From positions 1 through 51,278 of the forward strand of contig ONBG01000022.1 of assembly GCA_900316015.1 (NCBI GenBank): DNA of 51,278 nt. The letters run 5' to 3'. The notes beneath the pieces are model-generated. The model made no database searches, was not told where the DNA came from, and worked only from the letters and a program-made list of their open reading frames with translations. Made by a program: the position numbers and the translations under genes. Each line of letters opens with the position of its first letter. Position 1 is the first letter of the stretch. This DNA comes from an uncultured Prevotella sp. (GTDB lineage: Bacteria; Bacteroidota; Bacteroidia; Bacteroidales; Bacteroidaceae). Shown here one piece after another: positions 35,602-43,603 of the stretch.

Positions 35602-37875
35602 ATGAAAAGCAAATTGCTATGTATAGGCTTTGCCTTACTAACTTCTTTGTCAATAAAAGCACAAAGGGCTGTGGACTACGTGGACCCGTTCATCGGAACT
35701 ACGAACTTCAGCGTTTGTAACCCAGGTGCAGTATGTCCAGATGGAATGATGTCGGTATGCCCTTTTAATGTCATGGGATCCGACTTGAACCCGAACGACA
35801 AGGACGCACGATGGTGGTCAGCACCTTACGAGTATCATAACAAGTACTTCACAGGATTTGCCCACGTCACGCTTAGCGGCGTGGGATGCCCAGAAATGGG
35901 AACACTGTTGCTGATGCCGACGGCTGGCACCTTGGACGTCGACTACCACCACTACGGATCTACTTACAAAAACGAAAAAGCACGTCCTGGATACTATTCC
36001 AATACTCTTGACAAATATGGCATTCAATGTGAAGTAACCTCCACGCTACGCTCTTCCATAGAACGGTTCACCTTTCCCAAAGGTCGGGGGAACATCTTGC
36101 TGAACATCGGTGATGGGCTGACCAACGAGGTTGGAGGAATGGTGCGGAAGGTCAGCGATACCGAGATCGAGGGATTTCGACTGTTAGGAACCTTCTGTTA
36201 TAACCCTCAGGCTGTGTTTCCGATGTACTTCGTCGTAAAGGTGAACAAGAAACCAGTTTCTACCGGTTACTGGAAAAAGCAACCAACTATGACCGCTGAG
36301 GCTGCATGGGATCATGACAGTGGGAGATACAAGTTATATACTCGATACGGTAAGGAAATGGCAGGCAATGAGATCGGCTATTACTTCACTTACGACTGTC
36401 AGCAGGACGAACAGATTGAAGTAAAAGTTGGCGTATCATTTGTCTCCATCGCCAACGCCCGCGCAAATATGGACGCAGAACAAGAAGGATTCGATTTCGA
36501 GAAGGTCTGCCAGCAAGCCCATGACCGCTGGGAAACCGCCTTGGATAAGGTAACAGTTGAAGGTGGGACAGATGCTCAGAAGCGCATCTTCTACACTGCC
36601 CTTTATCACGCCCTTCTCCACCCGAACATCCTGCAGGATGTCAACGGTGAATATCCAAAAATGGAAAGTGACGCTATTGGCAAGACATCCGGCAACAGGT
36701 ACACTGTTTTCTCCCTGTGGGATACCTACCGTAACCTCAATCCTTTGCTTACCCTCCTCTATCCGGAGAAGCAACTCGACCTGATGCGTTCGATGATAAA
36801 TATGTATAAGGAATGGGGCTGGATGCCCAAATGGGAACTCTATGGACGTGAGACGTGGACGATGGAAGGTGATCCTTCCATTCCCGTGATCGCGGATGCT
36901 TACCTGAAGGGACTGCGCGACTTCGATGTCAACACAGCCTACGAGGCTTTCCTCAAGTCGGCTACCACGCCTGGTAAAGACAATAAGATGCGTCCAGATA
37001 TCGATCCCTATATCAGCAAAGGGTATATCCCGATGGGATTCTATGCTGCGGATATGTCTGGTGACAATTCTGTATCCCACGCATTGGAATACTATATCGC
37101 TGACTATGCCCTCTCCCAACTTGCATCGGCTTTAGGGAAGAAAGCTGACGCCAAGAAATTCTACCAACGGAGCTTAGGATACAGGAACTACTACTCGAAA
37201 GAATATGGGGTCTTACGCCCAAGGAAGAAAGACGGCTCGTTCCTCACTCCCTTCGATCCCAAGGATGGAGCCAACTTCTCCAATGCTCCCGGATTCCATG
37301 AAGGGTCGGCTTGGAACTATACTTTCTATGCACCGCATGACATTTTAGGATTGGCAAAGTTGATGGGCGGAAAGAGAGCTTTCGTGAATAGGTTGCAGTA
37401 TCTTTTCGACAACGACCTGTACGATCCCGCCAACGAACCAGATATCGCTGACGCTTACCTCTTCGACTATTTCAAGGGAGAGGAATGGAGAACGCAAAAG
37501 GAAGTGAACCAACTACTACAGAAATACTATAAGGCAGCGCCTGACGGTATTCCCGGCAATGACGATACAGGTACTATGTCGGCATGGGCGATCTTCTCGA
37601 TGATGGGATTCTATCCTGACTGTCCAGGATCTCCTTACTACTCAGTGACAACACCTGTCTTCGATAAGATTACCTTACACCTCAACAAGAAATACTATCC
37701 CCAGGGCGACCTTGTTATTGAGGCACCCCATCGTTCTACTGCTGATATTTATATCAAGCGGATGACCTTGGGAGGGAAGCCACTCAACCGTTTCCGGATT
37801 TCCCATCAGGAACTGATCCAAGGAGGAAGGTTGAAGATGGAACTGAGCAACAGGCACGATCCATCCGAGAAATAG
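35602..37875 (+). CDS. GH92 family alpha-mannosidase
   Basis: A 757-residue exported exo-alpha-mannosidase-type enzyme. A signal peptide (1-20, ending SIKA) is followed by VDYVDPFIGT, the GH92 opening. The N-terminal beta-sandwich and (alpha/alpha)6 catalytic domain are complete: GHVTLSGVGCP-like sequence, YPKMESDAIG, SLWDTYRNLNPLLTLLYPE, the acid region FHEGSAWNYTFYAPHD with its Glu, and GNDDTGTMSAWAIFSMMGFYP with the paired Asp. GH92 enzymes are Ca-dependent and act on N-glycans or yeast mannan; the linkage cannot be told from sequence. The start is set by the promoter at 35546-35576. No PUL genes adjoin. Confidence 0.95.
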   Translation: MKSKLLCIGFALLTSLSIKAQRAVDYVDPFIGTTNFSVCNPGAVCPDGMMSVCPFNVMGSDLNPNDKDARWWSAPYEYHNKYFTGFAHVTLSGVGCPEMGTLLLMPTAGTLDVDYHHYGSTYKNEKARPGYYSNTLDKYGIQCEVTSTLRSSIERFTFPKGRGNILLNIGDGLTNEVGGMVRKVSDTEIEGFRLLGTFCYNPQAVFPMYFVVKVNKKPVSTGYWKKQPTMTAEAAWDHDSGRYKLYTRYGKEMAGNEIGYYFTYDCQQDEQIEVKVGVSFVSIANARANMDAEQEGFDFEKVCQQAHDRWETALDKVTVEGGTDAQKRIFYTALYHALLHPNILQDVNGEYPKMESDAIGKTSGNRYTVFSLWDTYRNLNPLLTLLYPEKQLDLMRSMINMYKEWGWMPKWELYGRETWTMEGDPSIPVIADAYLKGLRDFDVNTAYEAFLKSATTPGKDNKMRPDIDPYISKGYIPMGFYAADMSGDNSVSHALEYYIADYALSQLASALGKKADAKKFYQRSLGYRNYYSKEYGVLRPRKKDGSFLTPFDPKDGANFSNAPGFHEGSAWNYTFYAPHDILGLAKLMGGKRAFVNRLQYLFDNDLYDPANEPDIADAYLFDYFKGEEWRTQKEVNQLLQKYYKAAPDGIPGNDDTGTMSAWAIFSMMGFYPDCPGSPYYSVTTPVFDKITLHLNKKYYPQGDLVIEAPHRSTADIYIKRMTLGGKPLNRFRISHQELIQGGRLKMELSNRHDPSEK

Positions 37876-37918
37876 GCTTCGGGGGCAGTTCTACTCCCCA
37901 CCAGAATAAAAACAATAA

Positions 37919-37955
37919 AGGCGGATGCCCTCTTGGACACCCGCCTGCCTTTTTT
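37919..37955. terminator. Terminator between GH92 and superoxide reductase genes
   Basis: AGGCGG (37919-37924) pairs with CCGCCT (37941-37946) with a partly paired interior, and TTTTTT follows at about 37950. The two genes converge here. Strongest in the plus direction. Confidence 0.7.
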
Positions 37956-37969
37956 ATTGATCGTAGTCC

Positions 37970-38338
37970 TTATTTACTTCTCCAAAGACCGTGTAAGTTA
38001 CAATACTCACGGGCATAGACATCTGTTGCCCGGGTCATAAACTCAGCTACCGGCTTATCCTCTGGCGTAAGGTACTTACGCAACACCTCATTATCACTTG
38101 TGATCAACTCTATCATCTGGATATAGTGTGCCTCTGTCATGGGGTGCAATACCTCACCTACCGTCACGCGATAGCCACCCTCTATTTTCTCTACTACAGG
38201 CACATGCTTCTCCGTAGCAGCGTCGGTTGTATTCTCTTTCAGCTGCTCAAACCCACACATATCCTTGTCTGCGGGAACAAGAACCTCTACAATATTGCCA
38301 CACTCAGGGCATTTATATACTTCATTTCTTTTCGTCAT
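37970..38338 (-). CDS. Superoxide reductase (desulfoferrodoxin-like), altered Fe site I
   Basis: A 122-residue protein that reduces superoxide to hydrogen peroxide without making oxygen. The catalytic iron ligands are all present: His45, His65, His71, Cys113 and His116 (in [18 protein letters not shown]), with Glu43 and Lys44 nearby. The N-terminal desulforedoxin-like domain has Cys10 and Cys13 (KCPECG) but only Cys28 of the usual adjacent Cys pair; position 27 is Met. That rubredoxin-type centre is therefore probably incomplete. The ATG at 38338 is preferred to 38392 because the family starts at this point. It converges with the GH92 gene. Confidence 0.88.
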   Translation of the reverse strand: MTKRNEVYKCPECGNIVEVLVPADKDMCGFEQLKENTTDAATEKHVPVVEKIEGGYRVTVGEVLHPMTEAHYIQMIELITSDNEVLRKYLTPEDKPVAEFMTRATDVYAREYCNLHGLWRSK

Positions 38339-38485
38339 TTCTTTTTGTTTTAATGGTGAATACTTCTTGAATAACACATTTCTTTGCTTCAAAGATAGTC
38401 ATAAATCACGAAGCTAACAACATTTCTATCGGAAGAGACGACTTTTTTAGAATAATTTAAGTAGAAGGCAACCTTTCCAGGGGCA

Positions 38486-38644
38486 TCAGGAACGGAAGTA
38501 TCCGAAATACAAAAAAGCCAGAAGGGCAATGATGACAAACAGAAGGATACTCTTGATCAAACAACTGGTAATCTTTTTGAGGACAATAACCCCCACGACG
38601 ATTCCAACAATGATGAAAACGTAATACATAAAATGTGAGTCCAT
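38486..38644 (-). CDS. 52-residue membrane protein downstream of rluA-like gene
   Basis: ATG at 38642-38644 to TGA at 38486-38488. The peptide begins MDSHFMYYVFIIVGIVVGVI, then has VLKKITSCLIKS and a second hydrophobic stretch ILLFVIIALLAFLYFGYF, ending RS. Two transmembrane segments with a basic loop between them are clear. The start lies 12 bases after the pseudouridine synthase stop, so the two are probably co-transcribed. A competing longer frame at 38457-38654 reads as a soluble, Cys/His-rich sequence with no family likeness and is rejected. Function unknown. Confidence 0.65.
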   Translation of the reverse strand: MDSHFMYYVFIIVGIVVGVIVLKKITSCLIKSILLFVIIALLAFLYFGYFRS

Positions 38645-38656
38645 AAATCTTCAAGT

Positions 38657-39544
38657 TTATTTGAATAAATGCCGAAACAAGGCTGGGATCGGGGTTTCGA
38701 ACTCCATGCGCTCATGAGTCACGGGATGATAGAAACATAGAATATAAGCATGGAGACAAAGTCGATGGAGCGGATCATCACCATTCCCATATTTCACATC
38801 CCCACAGACAGGATGCCCCATGTCAGCAGTATGGACACGGATCTGGTTCTTCCTTCCTGTCTCTAAGCGGAACTCCACCAAGGAATGCTCAGTCGTACGG
38901 TCGAGAACATGGAAATGAGTAACAGCATATTTTCCCCCATTATCCACGGGACTGGAGTAAGTCACGTAGGCCTTATTGTCCTTCAACCAGTTGGCTATAG
39001 TGCCTTCATCATCCTCCATTTCTCCGCTCACCACCGCCACATAACGGCGGTCGTAAACCACATGATGCCAGTCAGCCTCTAAGAGGCGAGCTGTCTGCAT
39101 ATCCTTTGCATACACCATCAGTCCACTGGTATCGCGGTCGAGTCGATGCACCACATGGGCGGTACAACGCTGGCGCGTCTTCTTGAAATAATCATCCAAG
39201 ACACTCTTGACATTCAGGGAAGAATGACCAGCCGCCATGGACAGGATTCCTATATTCTTCTCAATGACAACTAAGTATTGGTCTTCGTAGACGATCTTCA
39301 CATAACGGCTCTTGAACCGGTCATTCCGCTTCGACTTGCTCACAGCAATCTTCATCCCCGTTTTTAGGGGATAATCGAATTGGGTAACGCACTTGCCATT
39401 CACCTTGATGCCCCTTCCCTGAAGGGTAGCCTTGATCTTCGACTTACTCTCTTTCACGTTTGACAACAGCCATTCCAACAAGGGGGCCTCTTCTTTTACG
39501 GTATAATGCTCATACTCGCCCTTCTGCTGATAATAATTTCTCAT
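38657..39544 (-). CDS. RluA-family pseudouridine synthase
   Basis: Isomerises uridine to pseudouridine in rRNA or tRNA. The 295-residue protein has an N-terminal S4-like RNA-binding region (about 20-75, LLSNVKESKSKIKATLQGRGIKVNG), the catalytic motif HRLDRDTSG with the Asp nucleophile near residue 137, and RLETGRKNQIRVH. The target site cannot be assigned. It is driven by the duplicated promoter repeat at 39562-39716, whose nearest -7 element is 18 bases from the ATG. Confidence 0.93.
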   Translation of the reverse strand: MRNYYQQKGEYEHYTVKEEAPLLEWLLSNVKESKSKIKATLQGRGIKVNGKCVTQFDYPLKTGMKIAVSKSKRNDRFKSRYVKIVYEDQYLVVIEKNIGILSMAAGHSSLNVKSVLDDYFKKTRQRCTAHVVHRLDRDTSGLMVYAKDMQTARLLEADWHHVVYDRRYVAVVSGEMEDDEGTIANWLKDNKAYVTYSSPVDNGGKYAVTHFHVLDRTTEHSLVEFRLETGRKNQIRVHTADMGHPVCGDVKYGNGDDPLHRLCLHAYILCFYHPVTHERMEFETPIPALFRHLFK

Positions 39545-39561
39545 TTTCCGCTTTTTGTTTG

Positions 39562-39716
39562 CAAAGATACTGCAAACCGAGGGGAATGCAAAATAAATAT
39601 CGAAGATTTTATTTTCATTCCTGAGGCGCAGCGTATCTTATTCAAAGATACTGCAAACCGAGGGGAATGCAAAATAAATATCGAAGATTTTATTTTCATT
39701 CCTGAGGCGCAGCGTT
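39562..39716 (-). repeat. Two tandem promoter-bearing repeats upstream of rluA-like gene
   Basis: Units start near 39563 and 39644, 81 bases apart, almost identical. On the minus strand each contains TTTG, 19 bases with CTCGGTTTGCAG, then TATCTTTG: elements at complement 39589-39592 / 39562-39569 and 39670-39673 / 39643-39650. Both are therefore exact promoters in tandem. The upstream part CTGAGGCGCAGCG also resembles the 32.4-kb copies. Confidence 0.8.
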
Positions 39717-39731
39717 TTCTGACTCCCCTCA

Positions 39732-39796
39732 CCCCCTCTCGGCAGGAGAGGGGGCTCTAACTTCCCCCAAGGCCCCCTTCTTTCAAAAGAAGGGGG
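39732..39796. repeat. Two GC-rich hairpins
   Basis: CCCCCTCTC (39732-39740) / GAGAGGGGG (39746-39754), and CCCCCTTCTTT (39773-39783) / AAAGAAGGGGG (39786-39796). They resemble short extragenic palindromes. They lie upstream of the promoter pair and no gene reads through them. Confidence 0.7.
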
Positions 39797-39905
39797 GGCA
39801 ACCGCTCCTCTCGTCGCTCTTTCATTAGGGTACTCGGGCATTCATAAGCCCTCGTTTCTTTTTTTTTCTGGCTTGCGCCCTTGTGCTTCCCTTGCCCCTT
39901 TGCTT

Positions 39906-40149
39906 GATCTAACCTCCTCTACACATTAGTTTTTGCTTGCTCTAAACTCCTCTACCCATTAGTTTTTGCTTGCTCTAAACTCCTCTACTCTTTAGTTTTT
40001 GCTGCTCTAAACTCCTCTACTCATTAGTTTTTGCTGCTCTAACCTCCTCTACTCATTAGTTTTTGCTTGCTCTAACCCCCTCTACTCATTAGTTTTTGCT
40101 TGCTCTTACCTCCTCTACTCATTAGTTTTTGCTTGCTCTAACCTCTGTC
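39906..40149. repeat. Tandem array of 32-33-bp units, seven copies plus a partial
   Basis: Units of the form GCTCTAACCTCCTCTACTC followed by ATTAGTTTTTGCTT, each differing at a few positions. The eighth unit degenerates into the left end of the element at 40162. There is no spacer between units, so it is not a CRISPR array, and no frame stays open through it with a sensible product. Confidence 0.85.
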
Positions 40150-40161
40150 ATTTAGCAGCAA

Positions 40162-40461
40162 ATAGATTGACAGGTTGTCAAAATCCTTTGTACATCGGGC
40201 TTACAACCCAACTATATTATGGGTTCCATCTCAATAAATATAATGACCTGCATCTTAAACGTGAAGCGATCATGCAAAATTCTCTCGAGAATTTGATCCA
40301 ATCATGGATGTTTTGCAAAGCAAAAGCATAAGTGGTACAATAAATTCTCTCGAGAATTTGGCAAAAGACGTGCTTTTCTGTCAACCTCTTGTCAACCTTT
40401 GACAACCTCAAAACAGGTTGCAAGCCCGATAAACACTGGGGTTTGACAACCTGTCAACCTT
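40162..40461. mobile_element. MITE-like element related to the VirE element
   Basis: A 300-bp non-coding element with inverted ends. The left 22 bases (40162-40183) match the left tip of the VirE element at 21 of 22; the right end (40378-40460) matches the reverse complement of 12037-12119 at 80 of 83. Bases 40261-40380 align without gaps to 14221-14340 at about 94 of 120 positions and contain the same two palindromes AAATTCTC-TC-GAGAATTT at 40277-40294 and 40342-40359, 65 bases apart. Where the VirE element carries its 2.07-kb gene this one has nothing. Bases 40462-40604 beyond it show no gene. Confidence 0.6.
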
Positions 40462-40604
40462 TTCACAAAAAAAACTATAGTATAAAGGAAGTAATCAAGG
40501 CGTACCACACACGCTTCCTGATTGTTCTTGCTACCGCAATAGCAAGCTATTCATCGGTCTTATGGTCTGTCAGACAAGACGCAAGAGGCAGTATGAATTC
40601 GCTT

Positions 40605-41807
40605 TCAACGCTTCCTTCCCTTCACTCTAAGGCTGAGTTTTTCAGTCACGAATGTAACAGTCAGGCTAACGAAAGCGAAAGCTGCACCAATAATGCAGAC
40701 ACCGTTCCAGCCCATCATTGACCATCCAAGTCCGGAAAGGAATGTCCCCAGACTACCTCCAATAAAATAAAGGGTCATGAAGATCGTGTTGGCACGGTTA
40801 CTTGCCTCCGGTATCTCTGCGATACATCCGGTCTGATTGCTCAATTGCTGGAACTGGGTGCCGATATCAACGGTAATCAATGCTATTATAAGACCGGCAT
40901 AACCATAACCGAAGACGCATGCCACGCCCCAGCCTACGATTTGTAGCAATGCACCGAAAGCACTGAACTTGGCAATTCCATATTTGGGTACATACTTGCC
41001 TAAGCCAGATGCTACCATGGCTCCTGCCACTCCGCATAATCCCAATACGCCAACCATGTCGCTACCCGCATAAAAGGGCTTTCCTGCTACATGAAATGCC
41101 ATGCACGACCATATCGAAAGCATGGAACCAAAAGCCAGTCCTCCACGAAGACTGTTCAATCGGATTCGTGGGTGGGTGCGGAATATCGTCCAAACGGAAT
41201 GCATGAGCTGTGGATATGTACCCGTGAAGTTTCGCTTCATGGTGGGTAATATCCTCAATGAGACGAAACAACAGATGACCATGAAGGCTGAGGCAATATA
41301 GTACATGGCCCGCCAGGAGAGCCACTCGCCAATGAATCCACTGACAACACGGGCAGCAAGGATGCCCATGAGCAACCCTGATAGGACATAGCCTATGTTC
41401 CGTGCCTTGTCCTTAGGCTTGGAGAACTGCCCCGCAACGGGCATGAACAGTTGTGGTATAACAGAAGTGGCGCCCAGAAGGAGTGACACAGCCCATATCA
41501 GATAGATATTGCTCGACAAGCCGATCATGAGTGCCATAATAGCAGCGATTATCATGCAAACCATGATGATACGCCTGCGACTAAACATATCTCCCGACGG
41601 AATGATCAGCAGAAGACCCAATGCATAGCCAACTTGCGTAATGACTGTCATGAGATTCGCTGTGACCTGACTGATGCCAAGGTCGCGACTGATCATCTCA
41701 AGCAGTGGCTGGTTATAATACAGATTTGACACGGTGATACCAGCGAGTATTGCCATGGCTATGACAATGCTCTTAGGAATACCTTCGTTTTCCTTTAATT
41801 CTATCAT
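40605..41807 (-). CDS. MFS transporter
   Basis: A 400-residue inner-membrane protein of the major facilitator superfamily with about 12 transmembrane segments. The loop 2-3 motif is present as SGDMFSRRRIIMV after the second helix pair, and SNLYYNQPLLEMI in the first loop is typical of the drug/arabinose-efflux-like subgroup that includes YgaY-type proteins. Substrate unknown. It lies 146 bases after the adenylating enzyme on the same strand and could be the last gene of that unit or independent; TAACTTTG-like sequence is not evident in the right orientation. Confidence 0.9.
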   Translation of the reverse strand: MIELKENEGIPKSIVIAMAILAGITVSNLYYNQPLLEMISRDLGISQVTANLMTVITQVGYALGLLLIIPSGDMFSRRRIIMVCMIIAAIMALMIGLSSNIYLIWAVSLLLGATSVIPQLFMPVAGQFSKPKDKARNIGYVLSGLLMGILAARVVSGFIGEWLSWRAMYYIASAFMVICCFVSLRILPTMKRNFTGTYPQLMHSVWTIFRTHPRIRLNSLRGGLAFGSMLSIWSCMAFHVAGKPFYAGSDMVGVLGLCGVAGAMVASGLGKYVPKYGIAKFSAFGALLQIVGWGVACVFGYGYAGLIIALITVDIGTQFQQLSNQTGCIAEIPEASNRANTIFMTLYFIGGSLGTFLSGLGWSMMGWNGVCIIGAAFAFVSLTVTFVTEKLSLRVKGRKR

Positions 41808-41953
41808 TCGACAACAATCTTAACTTTGCACCATATATGATGAGATCGTCTACGACCTTTCCGGACGCAGGGTACGACATCCTACCCATGGCATTTATAT
41901 CAAGAAAGGAAAGAAGTTTATCGTGAAGTAAACGATCCCACACGCAATACCGC

Positions 41954-43282
41954 TCAACGGTAATATTTCCGGTCGAGCTTCCCATTGAAAGTACGCTTCA
42001 CCTTCTCTACCTGCTCATAGATGACCGGTACCTTATAGGTTTCCAATTTCGAACGGATCCACTGAGCCATCGCTCGCTTGTCCAAGACCTTGCCATCGCG
42101 CATCACGACCAAAAGCTTCGGCACCGTCCCCATGATGGGATGAAGGGCTGGCACACAGATACAATCAGCGACTCCCGGCAGGGCAAGGACAACATCTTCC
42201 ACTTCAGAAGGGTCCACCTTCATGCCCCCAGTGTTGATGACATCATCCACACGCCCCTTGATATGCAACATCCCTTCATCATCGATCTCGCCTAAGTCGT
42301 TGGTGTATAACGTTCCATCGTGAAGCACTGCTGCTTGCTGAACAGGCATATCCACATATCCCATCATCAGCGTATCACCTTGGCAAGCGATCTTTCCTTC
42401 CTCCGTAATCAGGAAGCGGGAATGCTTCATGGCATGGCCCAAACAGGATTCCTTGCACCTCCCATCATTGAAATTATAGGTAGAGATAATGCCTGTTTCC
42501 GTCGAAGCATAAGTATTGAACAAGCGCGTATGGGGCAAGAGGCGGCAGAATTCCAATTGATCGCTCCGGGCAATGGGGGCAGCCCCGGTCTCAATGAAAT
42601 CAATCTTGTCTGCATAGGAAGCCAATCGCTTCTTGCCCAAGGCGATCAGAATCCGGATATTAGCAGGTACAAGGAAAGTAGCCATCTTCGTGCAGGGATA
42701 GTCGAGTGCATGAAAGAAGGCGTTGAGATCCTTCATTCCTTCCAGAAGATACAAGGTAGCACCGCAATACACCACAGGAAAGATCTTGGAAAGGCAACCG
42801 ATATGGTTCAATGGACCACAGATGATGAATACGGTATCGTGTGCGAATCCCTGCGACCACGTCAGGTTCTCAGCCTCGGCAAGGATCGTCCGATGGCTGA
42901 TCATCACGCCTTTCGACTTGCCCGTCGTTCCAGTGGTATAAAGGATATCTGCCACTTCCTTCGGGAAGACCTTGTCCTTCAGCGTCTCACGCAAATCGGA
43001 GACCATGGCGTCCGGGGCGGATGACTCTATGGGAACGGCTACTCCACCAGCGAGATGAATGGCGAAATAGTTGACCAGGAATGCGATATCTTGGGATGAC
43101 CGGAAGATAACGGCACGATGACGCTCTTCCCCTATGCCATATTCTTCCTTCAAGACAGTCGACCGGTCAAGGACTTTTTCCCATAATTCCCCATAACTGA
43201 GCTCGATATCCTTGCACACAACAGCAACCTGATGGGGATAAGTCTTTGCATTCCTTTTCAGATAATCCTCAAGCGTATCCAT
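41954..43282 (-). CDS. Adenylate-forming acyl-acid ligase
   Basis: A 442-residue ANL-superfamily enzyme that activates a carboxylic acid as its AMP ester and passes it to CoA or to a carrier protein. It contains the P-loop ILYTTGTTGKSKGVMISH, the YASTETG motif, DLGEIDDEGMLHIKGRVDDVINTGG and a C-terminal catalytic lysine in TFNGKLDRK. It is shorter than typical acyl-CoA synthetases. It begins 20 bases after an acyl carrier protein gene, so that protein is the likely acceptor. With the N-acyltransferase upstream this could be an acyl-ACP synthetase of a ceramide-type or other N-acyl lipid pathway (inference). Confidence 0.88.
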   Translation of the reverse strand: MDTLEDYLKRNAKTYPHQVAVVCKDIELSYGELWEKVLDRSTVLKEEYGIGEERHRAVIFRSSQDIAFLVNYFAIHLAGGVAVPIESSAPDAMVSDLRETLKDKVFPKEVADILYTTGTTGKSKGVMISHRTILAEAENLTWSQGFAHDTVFIICGPLNHIGCLSKIFPVVYCGATLYLLEGMKDLNAFFHALDYPCTKMATFLVPANIRILIALGKKRLASYADKIDFIETGAAPIARSDQLEFCRLLPHTRLFNTYASTETGIISTYNFNDGRCKESCLGHAMKHSRFLITEEGKIACQGDTLMMGYVDMPVQQAAVLHDGTLYTNDLGEIDDEGMLHIKGRVDDVINTGGMKVDPSEVEDVVLALPGVADCICVPALHPIMGTVPKLLVVMRDGKVLDKRAMAQWIRSKLETYKVPVIYEQVEKVKRTFNGKLDRKYYR

Positions 43283-43302
43283 CCTACGTACTGAAAAGAG
43301 GG

Positions 43303-43536
43303 TTATTCCTTCTCCGATAATTTCCGGTCTACCAGAGTCACGATGCTATCCAACGACCATAAGTTCTTGGGCGTTGCGTCTTCCGACTCCAAGTCGATGT
43401 CGTATTCCTTGGAGAGCAGCATGAGGATCGTCGTGATACCCAAGGAATCCAACTCCGGGAACAGAGGCACAGCATCCACATCTACCAAAGGCAAGGCTTC
43501 ACTCAATATCTTGCGTATTTCTTCTTTCTTATCCAT
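43303..43536 (-). CDS. Dedicated acyl carrier protein
   Basis: A 77-residue acidic carrier protein with the phosphopantetheine site DSLGI, Ser31. It differs clearly from the fatty-acid-synthesis AcpP (no DSLDTVEL) and so is probably pathway-specific. It lies between the N-acyltransferase gene (67 bases upstream) and the adenylating enzyme (20 bases downstream). Confidence 0.88.
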   Translation of the reverse strand: MDKKEEIRKILSEALPLVDVDAVPLFPELDSLGITTILMLLSKEYDIDLESEDATPKNLWSLDSIVTLVDRKLSEKE

Positions 43537-43603
43537 TTGATTTCATTTTTAGCAATATCTATCCTGACTCAGCTCCCTTTTGGGAATGGCAATGCTGGGA
43601 TGG

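Noticed and set aside
28365-38000. Polysaccharide utilisation locus around the HTCS-like regulator and GH92 gene
   Set aside because: No SusC/SusD pair is present, and unrelated genes on both strands separate the two.
38457-38654. 65-residue Cys/His-containing protein after the RluA gene
   Set aside because: An overlapping frame that begins 12 bases after the RluA stop encodes a much more convincing two-helix membrane protein; this one has no family likeness.
39506-39760. Frames on both strands over the repeats upstream of the RluA gene
   Set aside because: They translate the duplicated promoter unit twice and contain no family-like sequence.
39906-40149. Possible CRISPR array in the 33-bp repeats
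   Set aside because: Units are directly head to tail, with no unique spacers of constant length, and no cas genes are near.
41773-41985. 70-residue frame between the adenylating enzyme and the MFS gene
   Set aside because: It overlaps the ends of both neighbours in another frame and starts inside one of them; nothing suggests coding beyond chance.
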